Below the pieces are notes generated by a model that saw nothing but the letters and a program-made list of their open reading frames with translations, was not told where the DNA came from and ran no database searches. The translations under genes and the position numbers were made by a program. Below are positions 41,862 to 51,162 of a DNA stretch of 64,000 nt, piece after piece. Origin of the DNA: Bradyrhizobium sp. CCGUVB1N3. GTDB taxonomy: Bacteria > Pseudomonadota > Alphaproteobacteria > Rhizobiales > Xanthobacteraceae. Within the stretch, counting starts at the first letter, position 1. Every line of letters starts with the position of its first letter. The stretch covers positions 1,364,001 to 1,428,000 of the forward strand of contig NZ_JANADR010000001.1 in the NCBI RefSeq assembly GCF_024199925.1. Reading direction: 5' to 3'.

Positions 41862-42146
41862 TTACTTCCCGCTTGCATCCTTGGCCGCCGCCGTGGCCTG
41901 GCGGTCGCGGGCGGCCGCCAGCTCGGCTTCGATCTTGGCGCGCTGATCCGGCGGGATCACCGCCTCGTCGCGCGCTGGCGGCAGATCATGCACGGGCAGA
42001 TAGCCGCCCGCCTCCTTCGGATGCGGCTGCGTGTCAGCCGGCGTCAAATCGGCGATCTGGCTTGAGCAGCCGCCGAGCGTGAACGCAATGATGAGCAGCG
42101 CGAACGGCGCAAGCCGCCTCGTTTGTCGGTCCCTCAACGCCAACAC
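41862..42146 (-). CDS. putative lipoprotein
   Basis: The product has a basic n-region (RDRQTRR), a hydrophobic core (LAPFALLIIAFTLGG) and a lipobox LGGC, so it should be lipid-anchored. The mature part is polar and Ala-rich (PPARDEAVIPPDQRAKIEAELAAARDRQ). I chose GTG 42146 because aggggat precedes it; an ATG at 42176 in the same frame is the alternative. No family recognised. It is upstream of and divergent from phaC. Confidence 0.6.
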   Translation of the reverse strand: MLALRDRQTRRLAPFALLIIAFTLGGCSSQIADLTPADTQPHPKEAGGYLPVHDLPPARDEAVIPPDQRAKIEAELAAARDRQATAAAKDASGK

Positions 42147-42398
42147 TTGGGAATCCCCTACTCGTCCCAACAGCACGGCCGATGGAGCTTACCCCAACAG
42201 CGTGCCTCAGCTCAAACCAATGCTGCCCTCAATGGCGCGAGCCGACCACATCCAAGAACCCCTGCCGCCGTTGGTGAACCCTGATTGTGACAGAAGCAAG
42301 AACTATATCGCAGTGCAGCACATCTTCGCGCGCGATTAACCCTAGATGGTGCGAGCTTCGCGGTGACGAACGCGGAATGAATCGTTACTGTTCTTGCC

Positions 42399-44207
42399 AT
42401 GAGTACCGTCACGACCGACACGCCCACATCCGAGAAGAAGTTCGATGCGGAAGCCTTCGCGATGAATGTCGCGCGGGCCATGGAAAGCGGAGGCAAAGCG
42501 CTCGCCGCCTACCTCAGGCCGCGCGAAACCGGCGAGGTCCAGGACCGCCCGCCGCCTGAGCTGACCGAGATGGTCAAGACCTTCACCGCGGTCGCCGAGT
42601 ACTGGCTGTCGGACAATGCGCGCTCCTCGGAACTCCAGACGCGGCTTGCCAAGGACTATCTCGACCTCTGGGGATCGGCGGCCCGCCGCATGGCCGGCGA
42701 GGATGCACCGCCCGCGATCGCGCCCTCGCCGCGCGACAAGCGCTTCGCCGATCCGGAATGGAAGTCGAACCAGTTCTTCGATTTCATGATGCAGCTCTAT
42801 CTGCTCACCACCAAGCGCGCGCAGGAGCTGGTGAACGACGCGCAGGGGCTCGATCCGCACACCCGCCGCAAGGCGGAGTTTTACGTGCAGCAGGTCACCA
42901 ACGCGCTGTCGCCGTCGAATTTCGTGCTGACCAACCCGGAGGTGCTGCGCCAGACCGTCGCAAGCTCCGGCGACAATCTGGCGAAAGGCCTGCAAATGCT
43001 GGCCGAGGACATCGCGGCCGGCAAGGGCATGCTGAAGATCCGCCAGTCCAATCCGGACAATCTCGAGCTCGGCGTCAACATGGCGACGACGCCCGGCAAG
43101 GTGATCTACCAGAACGAGATGATGCAGCTCATCCAGTATGAGCCGACCACCGAGAAGGTGCTGCGCACGCCGCTCCTGATCGTGCCGCCCTGGATCAACA
43201 AATTCTACATTCTCGATCTCAAGCCGGAAAAATCCTACATCAAATGGTGCGTCGATCAGGGCATCACGGTGTTCGTGATCTCCTGGGTCAATCCGGACAA
43301 GCGGCTCGGCAACAAGACCTGGGAAGACTACATGAAGGAAGGCCCGCTCACGGCGATGGACGTGATCGAGCGGGCGACCGGCGAGATGAAGGTGCACACC
43401 GCCGGCTACTGCGTCGGCGGCACCATGCTCGCGACCACGCTGGCCTGGCTTGCCGAGAAGCGCCGCCAGCGCGTCGCTTCGGCGACCTTCTTCGCCGCGC
43501 AGGTTGATTTCACCCATGCCGGCGATCTCCTCGTCTTCGTCGACGAGGAGCAGATCTCGTCTCTCGAGCACGACATGAAGGCCGCCGGCGTGCTCGAAGG
43601 CTCCAAGATGGCGATGGCCTTCAACATGCTGCGCTCCAACGACCTGATCTGGTCCTATGTCGTCAGCAACTATCTGAAGGGCCAGCAGCCGAGCGCGTTC
43701 GACCTCTTGCACTGGAATTCGGACGCAACCCGCATGACGGCGGCGAACCATTCCTTTTACTTGCGCAATTGCTACCTGGAGAACCGGCTGTCGACGGGCA
43801 GCATGGTGCTCGACAACACGCTGCTCGATCTCTCCAAGGTCAAGGTGCCCGTCTACAACCTCGCCACCCGCGAGGACCACATCGCGCCGGCCGAATCGGT
43901 GCTCTACGGCTCCCAGTTCTTCGGCGGGCCGGTGAAATACGTGCTGTCGGGCTCGGGCCACATCGCCGGCGTCGTCAACCCGCCGGCCTCGAACAAGTAC
44001 CAGTACTGGACCAACGACAACATCAAGGACGTCAACGTCGCGCAATGGATGAAGGGCGCAGAGGAGCACAAGGGCTCGTGGTGGCCGGACTGGCGCGAAT
44101 GGCTGGGTGGGCTCGACCCCGAGGAGGTCCCGGCGCGTCCCGTCGGCAGCGTGGCGGTGCCGCCGATCGAGGACGCACCCGGCAGCTACGTCCGCGTTCG
44201 CGCGTAG
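42399..44207 (+). CDS. phaC: class I poly(3-hydroxyalkanoate) synthase
   Basis: The 602-residue enzyme has the PhaC N-terminal domain and an alpha/beta-hydrolase core. The lipase-like box is GYCVGGT, with catalytic Cys338; the catalytic Asp lies in ATREDHIAPAES and the His in GSGHIAGVVNPP. It polymerises 3-hydroxyacyl-CoA into carbon-storage granules. The length and single subunit indicate class I. No phaE, phaA or phaB is adjacent. The start ATG 42399 is within the expected N-terminus. Confidence 0.95.
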   Translation: MSTVTTDTPTSEKKFDAEAFAMNVARAMESGGKALAAYLRPRETGEVQDRPPPELTEMVKTFTAVAEYWLSDNARSSELQTRLAKDYLDLWGSAARRMAGEDAPPAIAPSPRDKRFADPEWKSNQFFDFMMQLYLLTTKRAQELVNDAQGLDPHTRRKAEFYVQQVTNALSPSNFVLTNPEVLRQTVASSGDNLAKGLQMLAEDIAAGKGMLKIRQSNPDNLELGVNMATTPGKVIYQNEMMQLIQYEPTTEKVLRTPLLIVPPWINKFYILDLKPEKSYIKWCVDQGITVFVISWVNPDKRLGNKTWEDYMKEGPLTAMDVIERATGEMKVHTAGYCVGGTMLATTLAWLAEKRRQRVASATFFAAQVDFTHAGDLLVFVDEEQISSLEHDMKAAGVLEGSKMAMAFNMLRSNDLIWSYVVSNYLKGQQPSAFDLLHWNSDATRMTAANHSFYLRNCYLENRLSTGSMVLDNTLLDLSKVKVPVYNLATREDHIAPAESVLYGSQFFGGPVKYVLSGSGHIAGVVNPPASNKYQYWTNDNIKDVNVAQWMKGAEEHKGSWWPDWREWLGGLDPEEVPARPVGSVAVPPIEDAPGSYVRVRA

Positions 44208-44272
44208 CGGAATCTCTCGCGCTTTTGTATAAGCTCCCTCTTCGACACGGTGAATAAAGTGGGGATCGGATT

Positions 44273-44671
44273 ATGACGCGCGAATTGTTCTGGCTGACCT
44301 TGACGGTGATCCTGACCGGCATCCTCTGGATCCCCTACATCATCAACCGCACGCAGGTCCGCGGCCTCTCCGGCGCGATGGCCAATCCCTCGCGCGGCGA
44401 CAAGCCGCATGCGGAATGGGCGAACCGGCTGATGTTCGCGCATGACAACGCGGTCGAGAACCTCGTGATCTTTGCGCCGCTGGTGCTGATCCTGAATGCG
44501 ATCGACTATTCGAGCAAATGGACGGTGCTGGCCTGCGCCGTCTATTTCTGGGCCCGCGTCGCGCATCTGATCGTCTACACGCTCGGCCTGCCGGTGTTCC
44601 GCACCCTCGCCTTCACCGTCGGCTTCCTCGCCCAGGCCGTGCTGGCGCTGGCGATCTTCCAGGTGTTTTGA
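44273..44671 (+). CDS. MAPEG-family membrane protein
   Basis: The 132-residue protein has four hydrophobic helices (about 5-22, 57-73, 78-95, 112-130). The NRLMFAHDNAVENLVIFAPLVL segment with the E-N motif and ARVAHLIVYTLG match the MAPEG family (membrane-associated proteins in eicosanoid and glutathione metabolism). Bacterial members may act as membrane GSTs. Located 65 bases after phaC on the same strand. Confidence 0.82.
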   Translation: MTRELFWLTLTVILTGILWIPYIINRTQVRGLSGAMANPSRGDKPHAEWANRLMFAHDNAVENLVIFAPLVLILNAIDYSSKWTVLACAVYFWARVAHLIVYTLGLPVFRTLAFTVGFLAQAVLALAIFQVF

Positions 44672-44674
44672 TTT

Positions 44675-44837
44675 CGTGTCCCGGACGCGCAGCAGCGCCA
44701 TAGCGCGTTGAAGACGCGCGTAAACGCGCTTTGGGCGTTGCTGTGCAGAGCCGGGACCCAGAGAGGCCGCCCTGAAGACGTGGGCCCCGGCTCGGCAGCG
44801 CACCGCTGAAGGAGCGCTGCGCTGCGTCCGGGGCACG
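44675..44837. repeat. long imperfect palindromic intergenic repeat
   Basis: CGTGTCCCGGACGC at the left end is matched by the inverted GCGTCCGGGGCACG at the right end, with inner complementary stretches (GCAGCAGCGCC and GGAGCGCTGCGCTGC). It fills the convergent space between the MAPEG gene and argC. It may act as bidirectional terminator or a mobile repetitive element. Confidence 0.55.
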
Positions 44838-44845
44838 AGTGTTTC

Positions 44846-45829
44846 CTACTCCTCCGGCAATCCCAGCATCAGCCGCATGTTCTGCACGGCCGCACCCGAG
44901 GCGCCCTTGCCGAGATTGTCGAGGCGCGCGACCAGCACCGCCTGGTGATACTTGTCGCTGGCGAAGACGTAGAGCTCGAGCATGTTGGTCTCGTTGAGCG
45001 CCTCCGGCTCGATCCGGCCGCCCTTTGATGCTTCATTCTGGAGTGGCATCGCCGAGACGTACTTTGAACCCGCGTAGCGCTTGGCGAGCGCGGCCTGCAG
45101 ATCGGCGCCGCTGGGCTTGCCCGGCAGCGTGTCGAGCTGGAGCGGCACCGAGACCAGCATGCCCTGCCGGTAGTTGCCGACCGAGGGAATGAAGATCGGC
45201 CGCCGCGTCAGGTTCGAGTAAAGCTGCATCTCCGGCAGATGCTTGTGCTCGAAGCCGAGGCCGTAGAGCTCGAAGGACGGCGCGCTGCCGTCTTCAAAGC
45301 TCGCGATCATCGACTTGCCGCCGCCGGAATAGCCGCTCACCGCGTTGACGGTGACGGGATAGTCAGACGGCAAGAGGCCGGCATCGACGATCGGCCGCAG
45401 CAGCGCGATCGCGCCGGTCGGATAGCAGCCGGGATTTGAGACCTTTTGCGCAGCCTTGATCTTGCCGGCCTGATTGGGCGTGAGCTCGGCGAATCCGTAG
45501 GCCCAGTCGGGCGCGACGCGGTACGCGGTCGAGGCGTCCAGCACTTTCGGCGCCGCGGCGCCCATGCTGTCGACCAGCGCGACCGTCTCCTTGGCGGCGT
45601 CATCGGGCAGGCAGAGGATGACGAGATCGACCTCCTCCATCAGCGCCTTCTTGGCCGCCGGATCCTTGCGCTTGTCGTCGGCGATGGTCTTCACCACGAC
45701 ATCGTTCTGGAGCTTGAGGCGCTCGTTGATGCCGAGCCCGGTGGTGCCGGAGCCGCCGTCGACGAAGACGACCGGCTTCTTGGTGGCAACGCCGACGTCA
45801 GGGGCTTGTTTGGTCTCAGCGAGGCTCAT
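44846..45829 (-). CDS. argC: N-acetyl-gamma-glutamyl-phosphate reductase, type 2
   Basis: The 327-residue enzyme has the NAD(P) site [16 protein letters not shown], the catalytic Cys in [14 protein letters not shown] and the later [10 protein letters not shown] and FEHKHLPEM elements. The short form is type 2 ArgC. It reduces acetylglutamyl phosphate to the semialdehyde in arginine synthesis. Its start overlaps the stop of the PaiB-like gene by 4 bases (ATGA), so both are co-transcribed. Confidence 0.93.
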   Translation of the reverse strand: MSLAETKQAPDVGVATKKPVVFVDGGSGTTGLGINERLKLQNDVVVKTIADDKRKDPAAKKALMEEVDLVILCLPDDAAKETVALVDSMGAAAPKVLDASTAYRVAPDWAYGFAELTPNQAGKIKAAQKVSNPGCYPTGAIALLRPIVDAGLLPSDYPVTVNAVSGYSGGGKSMIASFEDGSAPSFELYGLGFEHKHLPEMQLYSNLTRRPIFIPSVGNYRQGMLVSVPLQLDTLPGKPSGADLQAALAKRYAGSKYVSAMPLQNEASKGGRIEPEALNETNMLELYVFASDKYHQAVLVARLDNLGKGASGAAVQNMRLMLGLPEE

Positions 45830-46506
45830 GTCGCGCTCCTTTCGAGCTTGTTCGTGTCATCTGCAAAGGCCTGATCGGTGAAGATTTGCGGCCGCGTCTG
45901 CCGCATCAATCGTGAAATCGCTTTCGCGTCGGCATCGCCATCGCCGAGCGCATTTGCGATCGCAGCGAAGTCGGCTTCGGATTTGTGCTGGTTGAGCTTG
46001 AAGCTGCCTTCGACCTCTTCAACCGTCATGACCAGACCCACGATCGCCTTCTTCATCGTCTCGAGTCGCCCCGCCGTCATCTTCGCCGAGGTCCATGGCT
46101 TCTTCGGCAGCAGCCAATCCTCGAACTTGGCGCTGAGCGTCTCGATCTGAACGCTGAGCTCCGCATCCGACAGGACCCGCACCGGCCCGGTCAGATGCAC
46201 CGACTGGTAGAGCCAGGTCGGCACCTGATCCGGTGAGACGTACCAGTCCGGCGATACATAGGCATCCGGACCATTGATCGCGAGCAGCCAGGACGTCGAC
46301 CCGTCCGCGAGCTTTACCAGCGGATTGTGACGGGCAACATGAAAGGCGACCTGCGGCGTGCCGTCGGCGGCGTAGCTCAGATAGAACGGCAGTTGTGACG
46401 CGATCGGCCTGGTGCCGTCCCACGCGCAGAAGGTGCCGAAGCCGCGCTCGTCCGCAAGCTTGAGGCTCGCCGCGCGGTCCTGCTTGAAAAAGGGCGGTGT
46501 GTACAT
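45826..46506 (-). CDS. FMN-binding PaiB-like regulator
   Basis: The 226-residue protein starts with [10 protein letters not shown] and has [18 protein letters not shown] and YVSPDWYV, all characteristic of the PaiB/FMN-binding negative transcriptional regulator family (split-barrel flavin fold). In Bacillus PaiB affects sporulation and protease genes; here the role is unknown. Translationally coupled to argC by a 4-base overlap, which is unusual for this family and may only reflect shared expression. Confidence 0.85.
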   Translation of the reverse strand: MYTPPFFKQDRAASLKLADERGFGTFCAWDGTRPIASQLPFYLSYAADGTPQVAFHVARHNPLVKLADGSTSWLLAINGPDAYVSPDWYVSPDQVPTWLYQSVHLTGPVRVLSDAELSVQIETLSAKFEDWLLPKKPWTSAKMTAGRLETMKKAIVGLVMTVEEVEGSFKLNQHKSEADFAAIANALGDGDADAKAISRLMRQTRPQIFTDQAFADDTNKLERSAT

Positions 46507-46733
46507 CGTGGTCTCCTGCTGGGGCTCCTTGTGGGGCCGCCGGATCAGATCGCGCTGACAGGAGAGAGAATGCCGCGGATCGGATCCAGCGGCAAAGACG
46601 ATGATCTCAAACGCGATCGACCGCCCAAACCGCTGAAGTGCGGCGGCGGCGACGGGCGAACAGGATGGTCGCAGCGTTGATCATGGCGCGCGGCTATAAG
46701 GCCAAGCGGCTCCGGCGTCAAGATTTGACACCG

Positions 46734-47264
46734 TCACACCAGGCGCCAGATCCATTCCATGATCCGCGCCATCACATCGCCGAACAACAGCAGCGCCGCC
46801 GCCCAGACCAGCGCCGAGATGAAGTTGGCGGCTTGAAAGCTCCAATACGGCATTTCGAAAATGCCGGCGGCAAGCGGCACGGAAGCGCGCAAGGGGCCGA
46901 AGAAGCGGCCGATGAAGATGCTGGGCACGCCCCAGCTTTTCACAAAGGCTTCGCCGCGCGGCAGGATGTCCGGATAGCGCGACAACGGCCACATCTGCGC
47001 GACGTGCTCCTTGTAGCGGAAGCCGAACCAGTAGGAGACCCAGTCGCCGAGGGCGGCCCCGATCGCGCCCGCAATCCAGACCGGATAGAAGCTGATGCCG
47101 CTCACCCCGATGAGAGCGCCGATCGCAACCAGCGCGCCCCAGGCCGGGATCAGTAGCGAGATGAAAGCAAGCGATTCACCGAACGCCAGAAGGAACACGA
47201 TCGGTGCCGCCCAGACCTGGTGAACGCGCACGAAGTCGGCCAGTGCGTGCGCAAACTGCTCCAT
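46734..47264 (-). CDS. DedA-family membrane protein
   Basis: The 176-residue protein has the DedA (SNARE-associated) pattern: F-G-E-S in FLLAFGESLAFISLLIPAWGAL, then GAIGAALGDWVSYWFGFRY and FIGRFFGPLRASVPLAAGI with the G-R-F-x-G-x-x-R motif. Several hydrophobic helices follow. DedA proteins act in membrane homeostasis or lipid flipping. The start at 47264 (MEQFAHAL) agrees with the family; the ORF extends further upstream without support. Confidence 0.88.
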   Translation of the reverse strand: MEQFAHALADFVRVHQVWAAPIVFLLAFGESLAFISLLIPAWGALVAIGALIGVSGISFYPVWIAGAIGAALGDWVSYWFGFRYKEHVAQMWPLSRYPDILPRGEAFVKSWGVPSIFIGRFFGPLRASVPLAAGIFEMPYWSFQAANFISALVWAAALLLFGDVMARIMEWIWRLV

Positions 47265-47538
47265 ACCCAAAAATGCCTTCCCCGCCCCGCCGCGTGTCCA
47301 TGATCGTGAAAAGGACTGGTAAGCCAACGCCTTGCGTGACATCAAGTCACAAAGACCGGCTCCGTACGGGCCACGATGTCAAATTGCCGGGAACAAGGGG
47401 CCATGCGGCCTAAAATCGCCGGGATTGGCTCGCAACGACGCCAGCGACCGGACCGACGGTCACTTTTTCAGGCCAGCCGTGGCATAGTCGGCCTAACCGA
47501 TTCGCCGCCTCCGCGGCCCTCAAAACGCATCAAAACAT

Positions 47539-49584
47539 ATGTCCAAGCAATTGAAAACCAAAGCAAAAGACGATCTGTTCGGCGGCGATGAACCAAAACC
47601 CCGCGCGCCCACCAAGGCGGCTTCGCGCGCGAGCGGAGGAGAAGCCGACTACACGGCGGCCGACATCGAGGTCCTCGAAGGTCTGGAACCGGTCCGGCGC
47701 CGTCCCGGCATGTATATCGGCGGCACCGACGAGAAGGCGCTGCATCACCTTTTCGCCGAGGTCATCGACAACTCGATGGACGAGGCGCTTGCCGGGCACG
47801 CGACCTTCATCGAGGTCGACCTGAGCGCTGACGGTTTTCTCACGGTCACCGACAACGGTCGCGGCATCCCGATCGACCCACATCCAAAATTCCCGAAGAA
47901 GTCGGCGCTCGAAGTCATCATGTGCACGCTGCATTCGGGCGGCAAGTTCGACTCCAAGGTCTACGAGACCTCCGGCGGTCTGCATGGCGTCGGCATCTCC
48001 GTCGTCAACGCCCTCTCCTCGCGTCTCGAGGTCGAGGTTGCGCGCAGCCAAAAACTCTATCGCATGACGTTCGAGCGCGGGCACCCGAAGGGCAAGCTCG
48101 AGGATCTCGGCAAGATCAACAACCGCCGCGGCACGCGCGTGCGGTTCAAACCGGACACCGACATCTTCGGCGCCAAGGCGGTGTTCAAGCCGCAGCGTCT
48201 TTTCAAGATGACGCGCTCGAAGGCGTATCTGTTCGGCGGCGTCGAGATCCGCTGGAATTGCGCGCCCGAACTCTTGAAGGGCGTCGAGGACGTGCCGGCG
48301 GAAGCGACGTTCCACTTCCCTGGCGGGTTGAAGGATTATCTCGCCGCCGCGATCCACGCCGACACGCTGGTGCATCCCGACATCTTCTCCGGAAAGTCGG
48401 GCCGCAACGGCGCGCATGGCGCCTGCGAATGGGCTGTGGCGTGGACTGCGGACGCCGACGGCTTCCTGTCCTCCTACACCAACACCGTGCCGACGCCCGA
48501 TGGCGGCACCCACGAATCCGGCTTGCGCAGCGCGCTGCTGCGCGGCCTGAAGGACCACGCCGAGCGCGTCGGCCAGGGCAAGCGCGCGGCATCCGTCACC
48601 TCGGAAGACGTGATGGTGGGCGCGGCCGTGATGCTCTCGGTGTTCGTGCGCGAGCCGGAATTCCAGGGCCAGACCAAGGATCGTCTCGCCACTGCCGAAG
48701 CGCAGCGCATCGTCGAGCAGGCGATGAAGGATCCGTTCGACCACTGGCTCTCCGGCAATCCGAACCAGGCCAACAGGCTGCTCGACTTCGTGATCGATCG
48801 CGCCGAGGAGCGCCTGCGCCGCCGCCAGGAAAAGGAAACTGCGCGCAAGACCGCCGGCAAGAAGCTGCGTCTGCCCGGCAAGCTCGCCGACTGCACCGAC
48901 GCCGGAACGGAAGGCTCCGAGCTCTTCATCGTCGAGGGCGACTCGGCCGGCGGCAGTGCCAAGCAGGCGCGCGACCGCAAGACCCAGGCCGTGCTGCCGC
49001 TGCGCGGCAAGATCCTCAACGTCGCCTCTGCCGGCAAGGACAAGCTGACGGCGAACGCCCAGCTTTCCGATCTCGTGCAGGCGATCGGCTCCGGCACGCT
49101 CGCGCAATATCGCGAAGAGGATCTGCGCTATCAGCGCATCATCATCATGACCGACGCCGACGTCGACGGCGCCCACATCGCTTCGCTGCTGATCACCTTC
49201 TTCTACCGGCAGATGCCGCGGCTGATCGACGAGGGCCACCTCTTCCTGGCCGTGCCGCCGCTCTACAAGCTGACGCACGGTTCCAAATCGGTTTACGCCC
49301 GCGACGACGCGCACAAAGCGGCGCTGCTCAAGAGCGAGTTCAACGCCAACGCCAAGGTCGAGGTGAACCGCTTCAAAGGCCTGGGCGAGATGATGCCGGC
49401 GCAGCTCAAGGAAACCACCATGGACCCGGCGCGGCGGACGCTCCTCAAGGTGGTCCTGCTTGCCGACGACCGCGACACCACGGCCGATTCGGTGGAGCGC
49501 CTCATGGGCACCAAGGCCGAGGCACGGTTTGCCTTCATCTCGGACAAGGCCGAATTCGCCAGCGAGGACCTGCTGGACGTCTAG
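47539..49584 (+). CDS. parE: DNA topoisomerase IV subunit B
   Basis: The 681-residue protein is a type II topoisomerase ATPase/TOPRIM subunit: VRRRPGMYIGGTD, EVIDNSMDEA and DNGRGIP (GHKL ATP site), GGLHGVGISVVNALS, then TOPRIM motifs EGDSAGGSAKQ and DADVDGAHI. The length (shorter than most GyrB) and the wording favour ParE over GyrB. It decatenates daughter chromosomes with ParC, encoded elsewhere. A terminator follows at 49619. Confidence 0.93.
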   Translation: MSKQLKTKAKDDLFGGDEPKPRAPTKAASRASGGEADYTAADIEVLEGLEPVRRRPGMYIGGTDEKALHHLFAEVIDNSMDEALAGHATFIEVDLSADGFLTVTDNGRGIPIDPHPKFPKKSALEVIMCTLHSGGKFDSKVYETSGGLHGVGISVVNALSSRLEVEVARSQKLYRMTFERGHPKGKLEDLGKINNRRGTRVRFKPDTDIFGAKAVFKPQRLFKMTRSKAYLFGGVEIRWNCAPELLKGVEDVPAEATFHFPGGLKDYLAAAIHADTLVHPDIFSGKSGRNGAHGACEWAVAWTADADGFLSSYTNTVPTPDGGTHESGLRSALLRGLKDHAERVGQGKRAASVTSEDVMVGAAVMLSVFVREPEFQGQTKDRLATAEAQRIVEQAMKDPFDHWLSGNPNQANRLLDFVIDRAEERLRRRQEKETARKTAGKKLRLPGKLADCTDAGTEGSELFIVEGDSAGGSAKQARDRKTQAVLPLRGKILNVASAGKDKLTANAQLSDLVQAIGSGTLAQYREEDLRYQRIIIMTDADVDGAHIASLLITFFYRQMPRLIDEGHLFLAVPPLYKLTHGSKSVYARDDAHKAALLKSEFNANAKVEVNRFKGLGEMMPAQLKETTMDPARRTLLKVVLLADDRDTTADSVERLMGTKAEARFAFISDKAEFASEDLLDV

Positions 49585-49618
49585 CTAGCTGCTAGCTCGA
49601 GGCTGAATCTAGGAGAAG

Positions 49619-49643
49619 AGCCCCGGCGTTGTCCGGGGCTTTT
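49619..49643 (+). terminator. intrinsic terminator after parE
   Basis: AGCCCCGG and CCGGGGCT (8-bp stem, loop CGTTGT) are followed by TTTT. Located 35 bases after the parE stop. Confidence 0.75.
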
Positions 49644-49707
49644 CGCGTTATGCGCCCCCCCCGGGAAGCGTAGGCTTGGTCTGGACTATTCCTCGAGCTG
49701 CGCCCCC

Positions 49708-49831
49708 GCAGGTCCTTCTTGCGGACGACCGCAACACCGCCACCGATTCGGTCCAATGGGCACCAAGGCGAGGCACGCTTCGCGTTCATTTCGGACAAGG
49801 CCGAGTTCGCAAGTGAGGACCTTCCGACGCC
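49708..49831 (+). pseudogene. decayed duplicate of the parE 3' end
   Basis: About 124 bases repeat the last codons of parE with substitutions: CTTGCGGACGACCGCAACACC versus the parE CTTGCCGACGACCGCGACACC, and GGGCACCAAGG and TCGGACAAGGCCGA stretches are shared. A 7-base deletion after GATTCGGT breaks the frame. It has no start and lies just after the parE terminator, so it is a non-functional tandem partial copy. Confidence 0.7.
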
Positions 49832-50002
49832 CAGAGCATGATCTCCGACGCCACGAGCACGGCGCGAGAAGCCTAGTCGCGCGAAATCCGGAATTCTTTT
49901 TAACGCATTATTATAAAAGAAGAATTCAGCAATCTACACGCCACAATCCGCTCCGTTATTCAGTATAAGTACTGATCGTTTTTCGGACATTGTGTCTGCG
50001 CA

Positions 50003-50033
50003 GCAACAGCTTTTCGGCTGGAAATGACTATAG
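50003..50033 (+). promoter_or_regulatory. conserved promoter element, beta-barrel gene 1
   Basis: GCAACAGC (50003-50010) and CTATAG (50028-50033) start exactly 25 bases apart, the same spacing as in the three following copies. The -10-like hexamer is CTATAG here and CTATAAG in the others. Confidence 0.6.
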
Positions 50034-50089
50034 TTGCGGCATCGGATGGATTTTGTGGCTCGCGCCGCCAAGCCTTGGGGATTTTTACA

Positions 50090-50914
50090 ATGAAGAAGTT
50101 TTTGCTGACTCTGACCGTGATGGCGGCGATGACCGGAACGGCTTCGGCCGCCGACCTTGCGGCAAAGCCCTACACCAAGGCTCCTCCGCCTCCTGTTCCG
50201 GTTGCCAACTGGACCGGCTGCTACATCGCCGGCAGTGTTGGTTACGGCCTCTACGACAACGAAACGAATAGCCGCTTCAGGGACCCCGTCACCGGTACGG
50301 ACTTTGTTGCTGGCGCGAACGTGGACGTGGCCGGGAAAGGCTGGCTGGCCGGGGGCGGCGGCGGCTGTGACTATCAGTTCGGGTTCGGCGGGGGAGGCGG
50401 GATCTTCGGCACGGGTCAGTTCGTGATCGGCGTCTTGGCTGATTACTATTGGTCCGACATGAGGGGTAATCGCCCCAGTATCCTTTCCCCCTTCTTTTCC
50501 GCGCAGGAGAAGGTGGACTCTCAGTGGGCTGTAGGCGGCCGCATCGGCTGGCTTGTGAATCCGAACACCCTCACCTACTTCTCCGGCGGCTACACTGAAG
50601 CCCACCTGACTGGCACTGGTAACTTCTTCACCCCAATAAACAACACCTTCCTTGGTACCGCGATTCCGGGCCGCACCCTCCAGGGTTGGTTCCTTGGCGG
50701 CGGTGTCGAGTATCAGAGCGGTTGGATTCCGAACCTCACCTGGAAGACCGAGTATCGCGTCTCCGAGTATAACCGGACCGATCGCTTCGAACGTGCTATC
50801 GCGACTGGCCTGTCCACCAATTTCTTCAGCAGTGACAGGCTCATCACTCAGACCGTCATGACCTCGCTGGTCTATCGCTTCAACTGGGGCGGCCCGGTCG
50901 TCGCGAAGTACTGA
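50090..50914 (+). CDS. outer membrane beta-barrel protein, tandem copy 1
   Basis: The 274-residue protein has a signal peptide (MKKFLLTLTVMAAMTGTASA) and the ADLAAKPYTKAP start shared by rhizobial Omp25/31-like proteins. WTGCYIAGSVGYGL and later strand motifs (QWAVGGRIGWLV, TYFSGGYTEAHL) build an eight-stranded-type barrel ending in VVAKY. It is the most divergent of the four tandem copies, with a Gly-rich loop (FGFGGGGGIFG). Function is probably surface structural or porin-like; not known. Followed by a terminator at 50940. Confidence 0.85.
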   Translation: MKKFLLTLTVMAAMTGTASAADLAAKPYTKAPPPPVPVANWTGCYIAGSVGYGLYDNETNSRFRDPVTGTDFVAGANVDVAGKGWLAGGGGGCDYQFGFGGGGGIFGTGQFVIGVLADYYWSDMRGNRPSILSPFFSAQEKVDSQWAVGGRIGWLVNPNTLTYFSGGYTEAHLTGTGNFFTPINNTFLGTAIPGRTLQGWFLGGGVEYQSGWIPNLTWKTEYRVSEYNRTDRFERAIATGLSTNFFSSDRLITQTVMTSLVYRFNWGGPVVAKY

Positions 50915-50939
50915 TCTGAAATTCGACATCGACTTCAAA

Positions 50940-50965
50940 AGCCCCGGGATCGCCCGGGGCTTTTT
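50940..50965 (+). terminator. intrinsic terminator, beta-barrel gene 1
   Basis: AGCCCCGGG and CCCGGGGCT form a 9-bp stem with a TTTTT tail, 25 bases after the stop. Confidence 0.85.
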
Positions 50966-51068
50966 CGTTTTTGGGGCGATCGCTCCGCCCCTGGCGCCCT
51001 CATGGCGACGCTCCAGTCCGTGGATCGTCGTGATAAGACAGAATATCTGTCGCAACTGTGCCTCCCCG

Positions 51069-51100
51069 GCAACAGCATTTTGGATGGAACCGGCTATAAG
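51069..51100 (+). promoter_or_regulatory. conserved promoter element, beta-barrel gene 2
   Basis: GCAACAGC (51069) and CTATAAG (51094-51100), 25 bases start to start. The block GGAAC-N3-CTATAAGCA is shared with copy 4. Confidence 0.65.
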
Positions 51101-51162
51101 CAGCATATCAGTTGAATCGTTTCCGGCGCGCTCGCGTCTGGCAGCTAGGGGTGGACTTCGAA

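Noticed and set aside
42342..44069. 575-codon minus-strand frame opposite phaC
   Set aside because: Shadow of phaC; no domain, no ribosome-binding site.
47530..49314. 594-codon minus-strand frame opposite parE
   Set aside because: parE is unmistakable on the plus strand. The antisense frame has low-complexity Arg/Gly/Ala composition and no motif.
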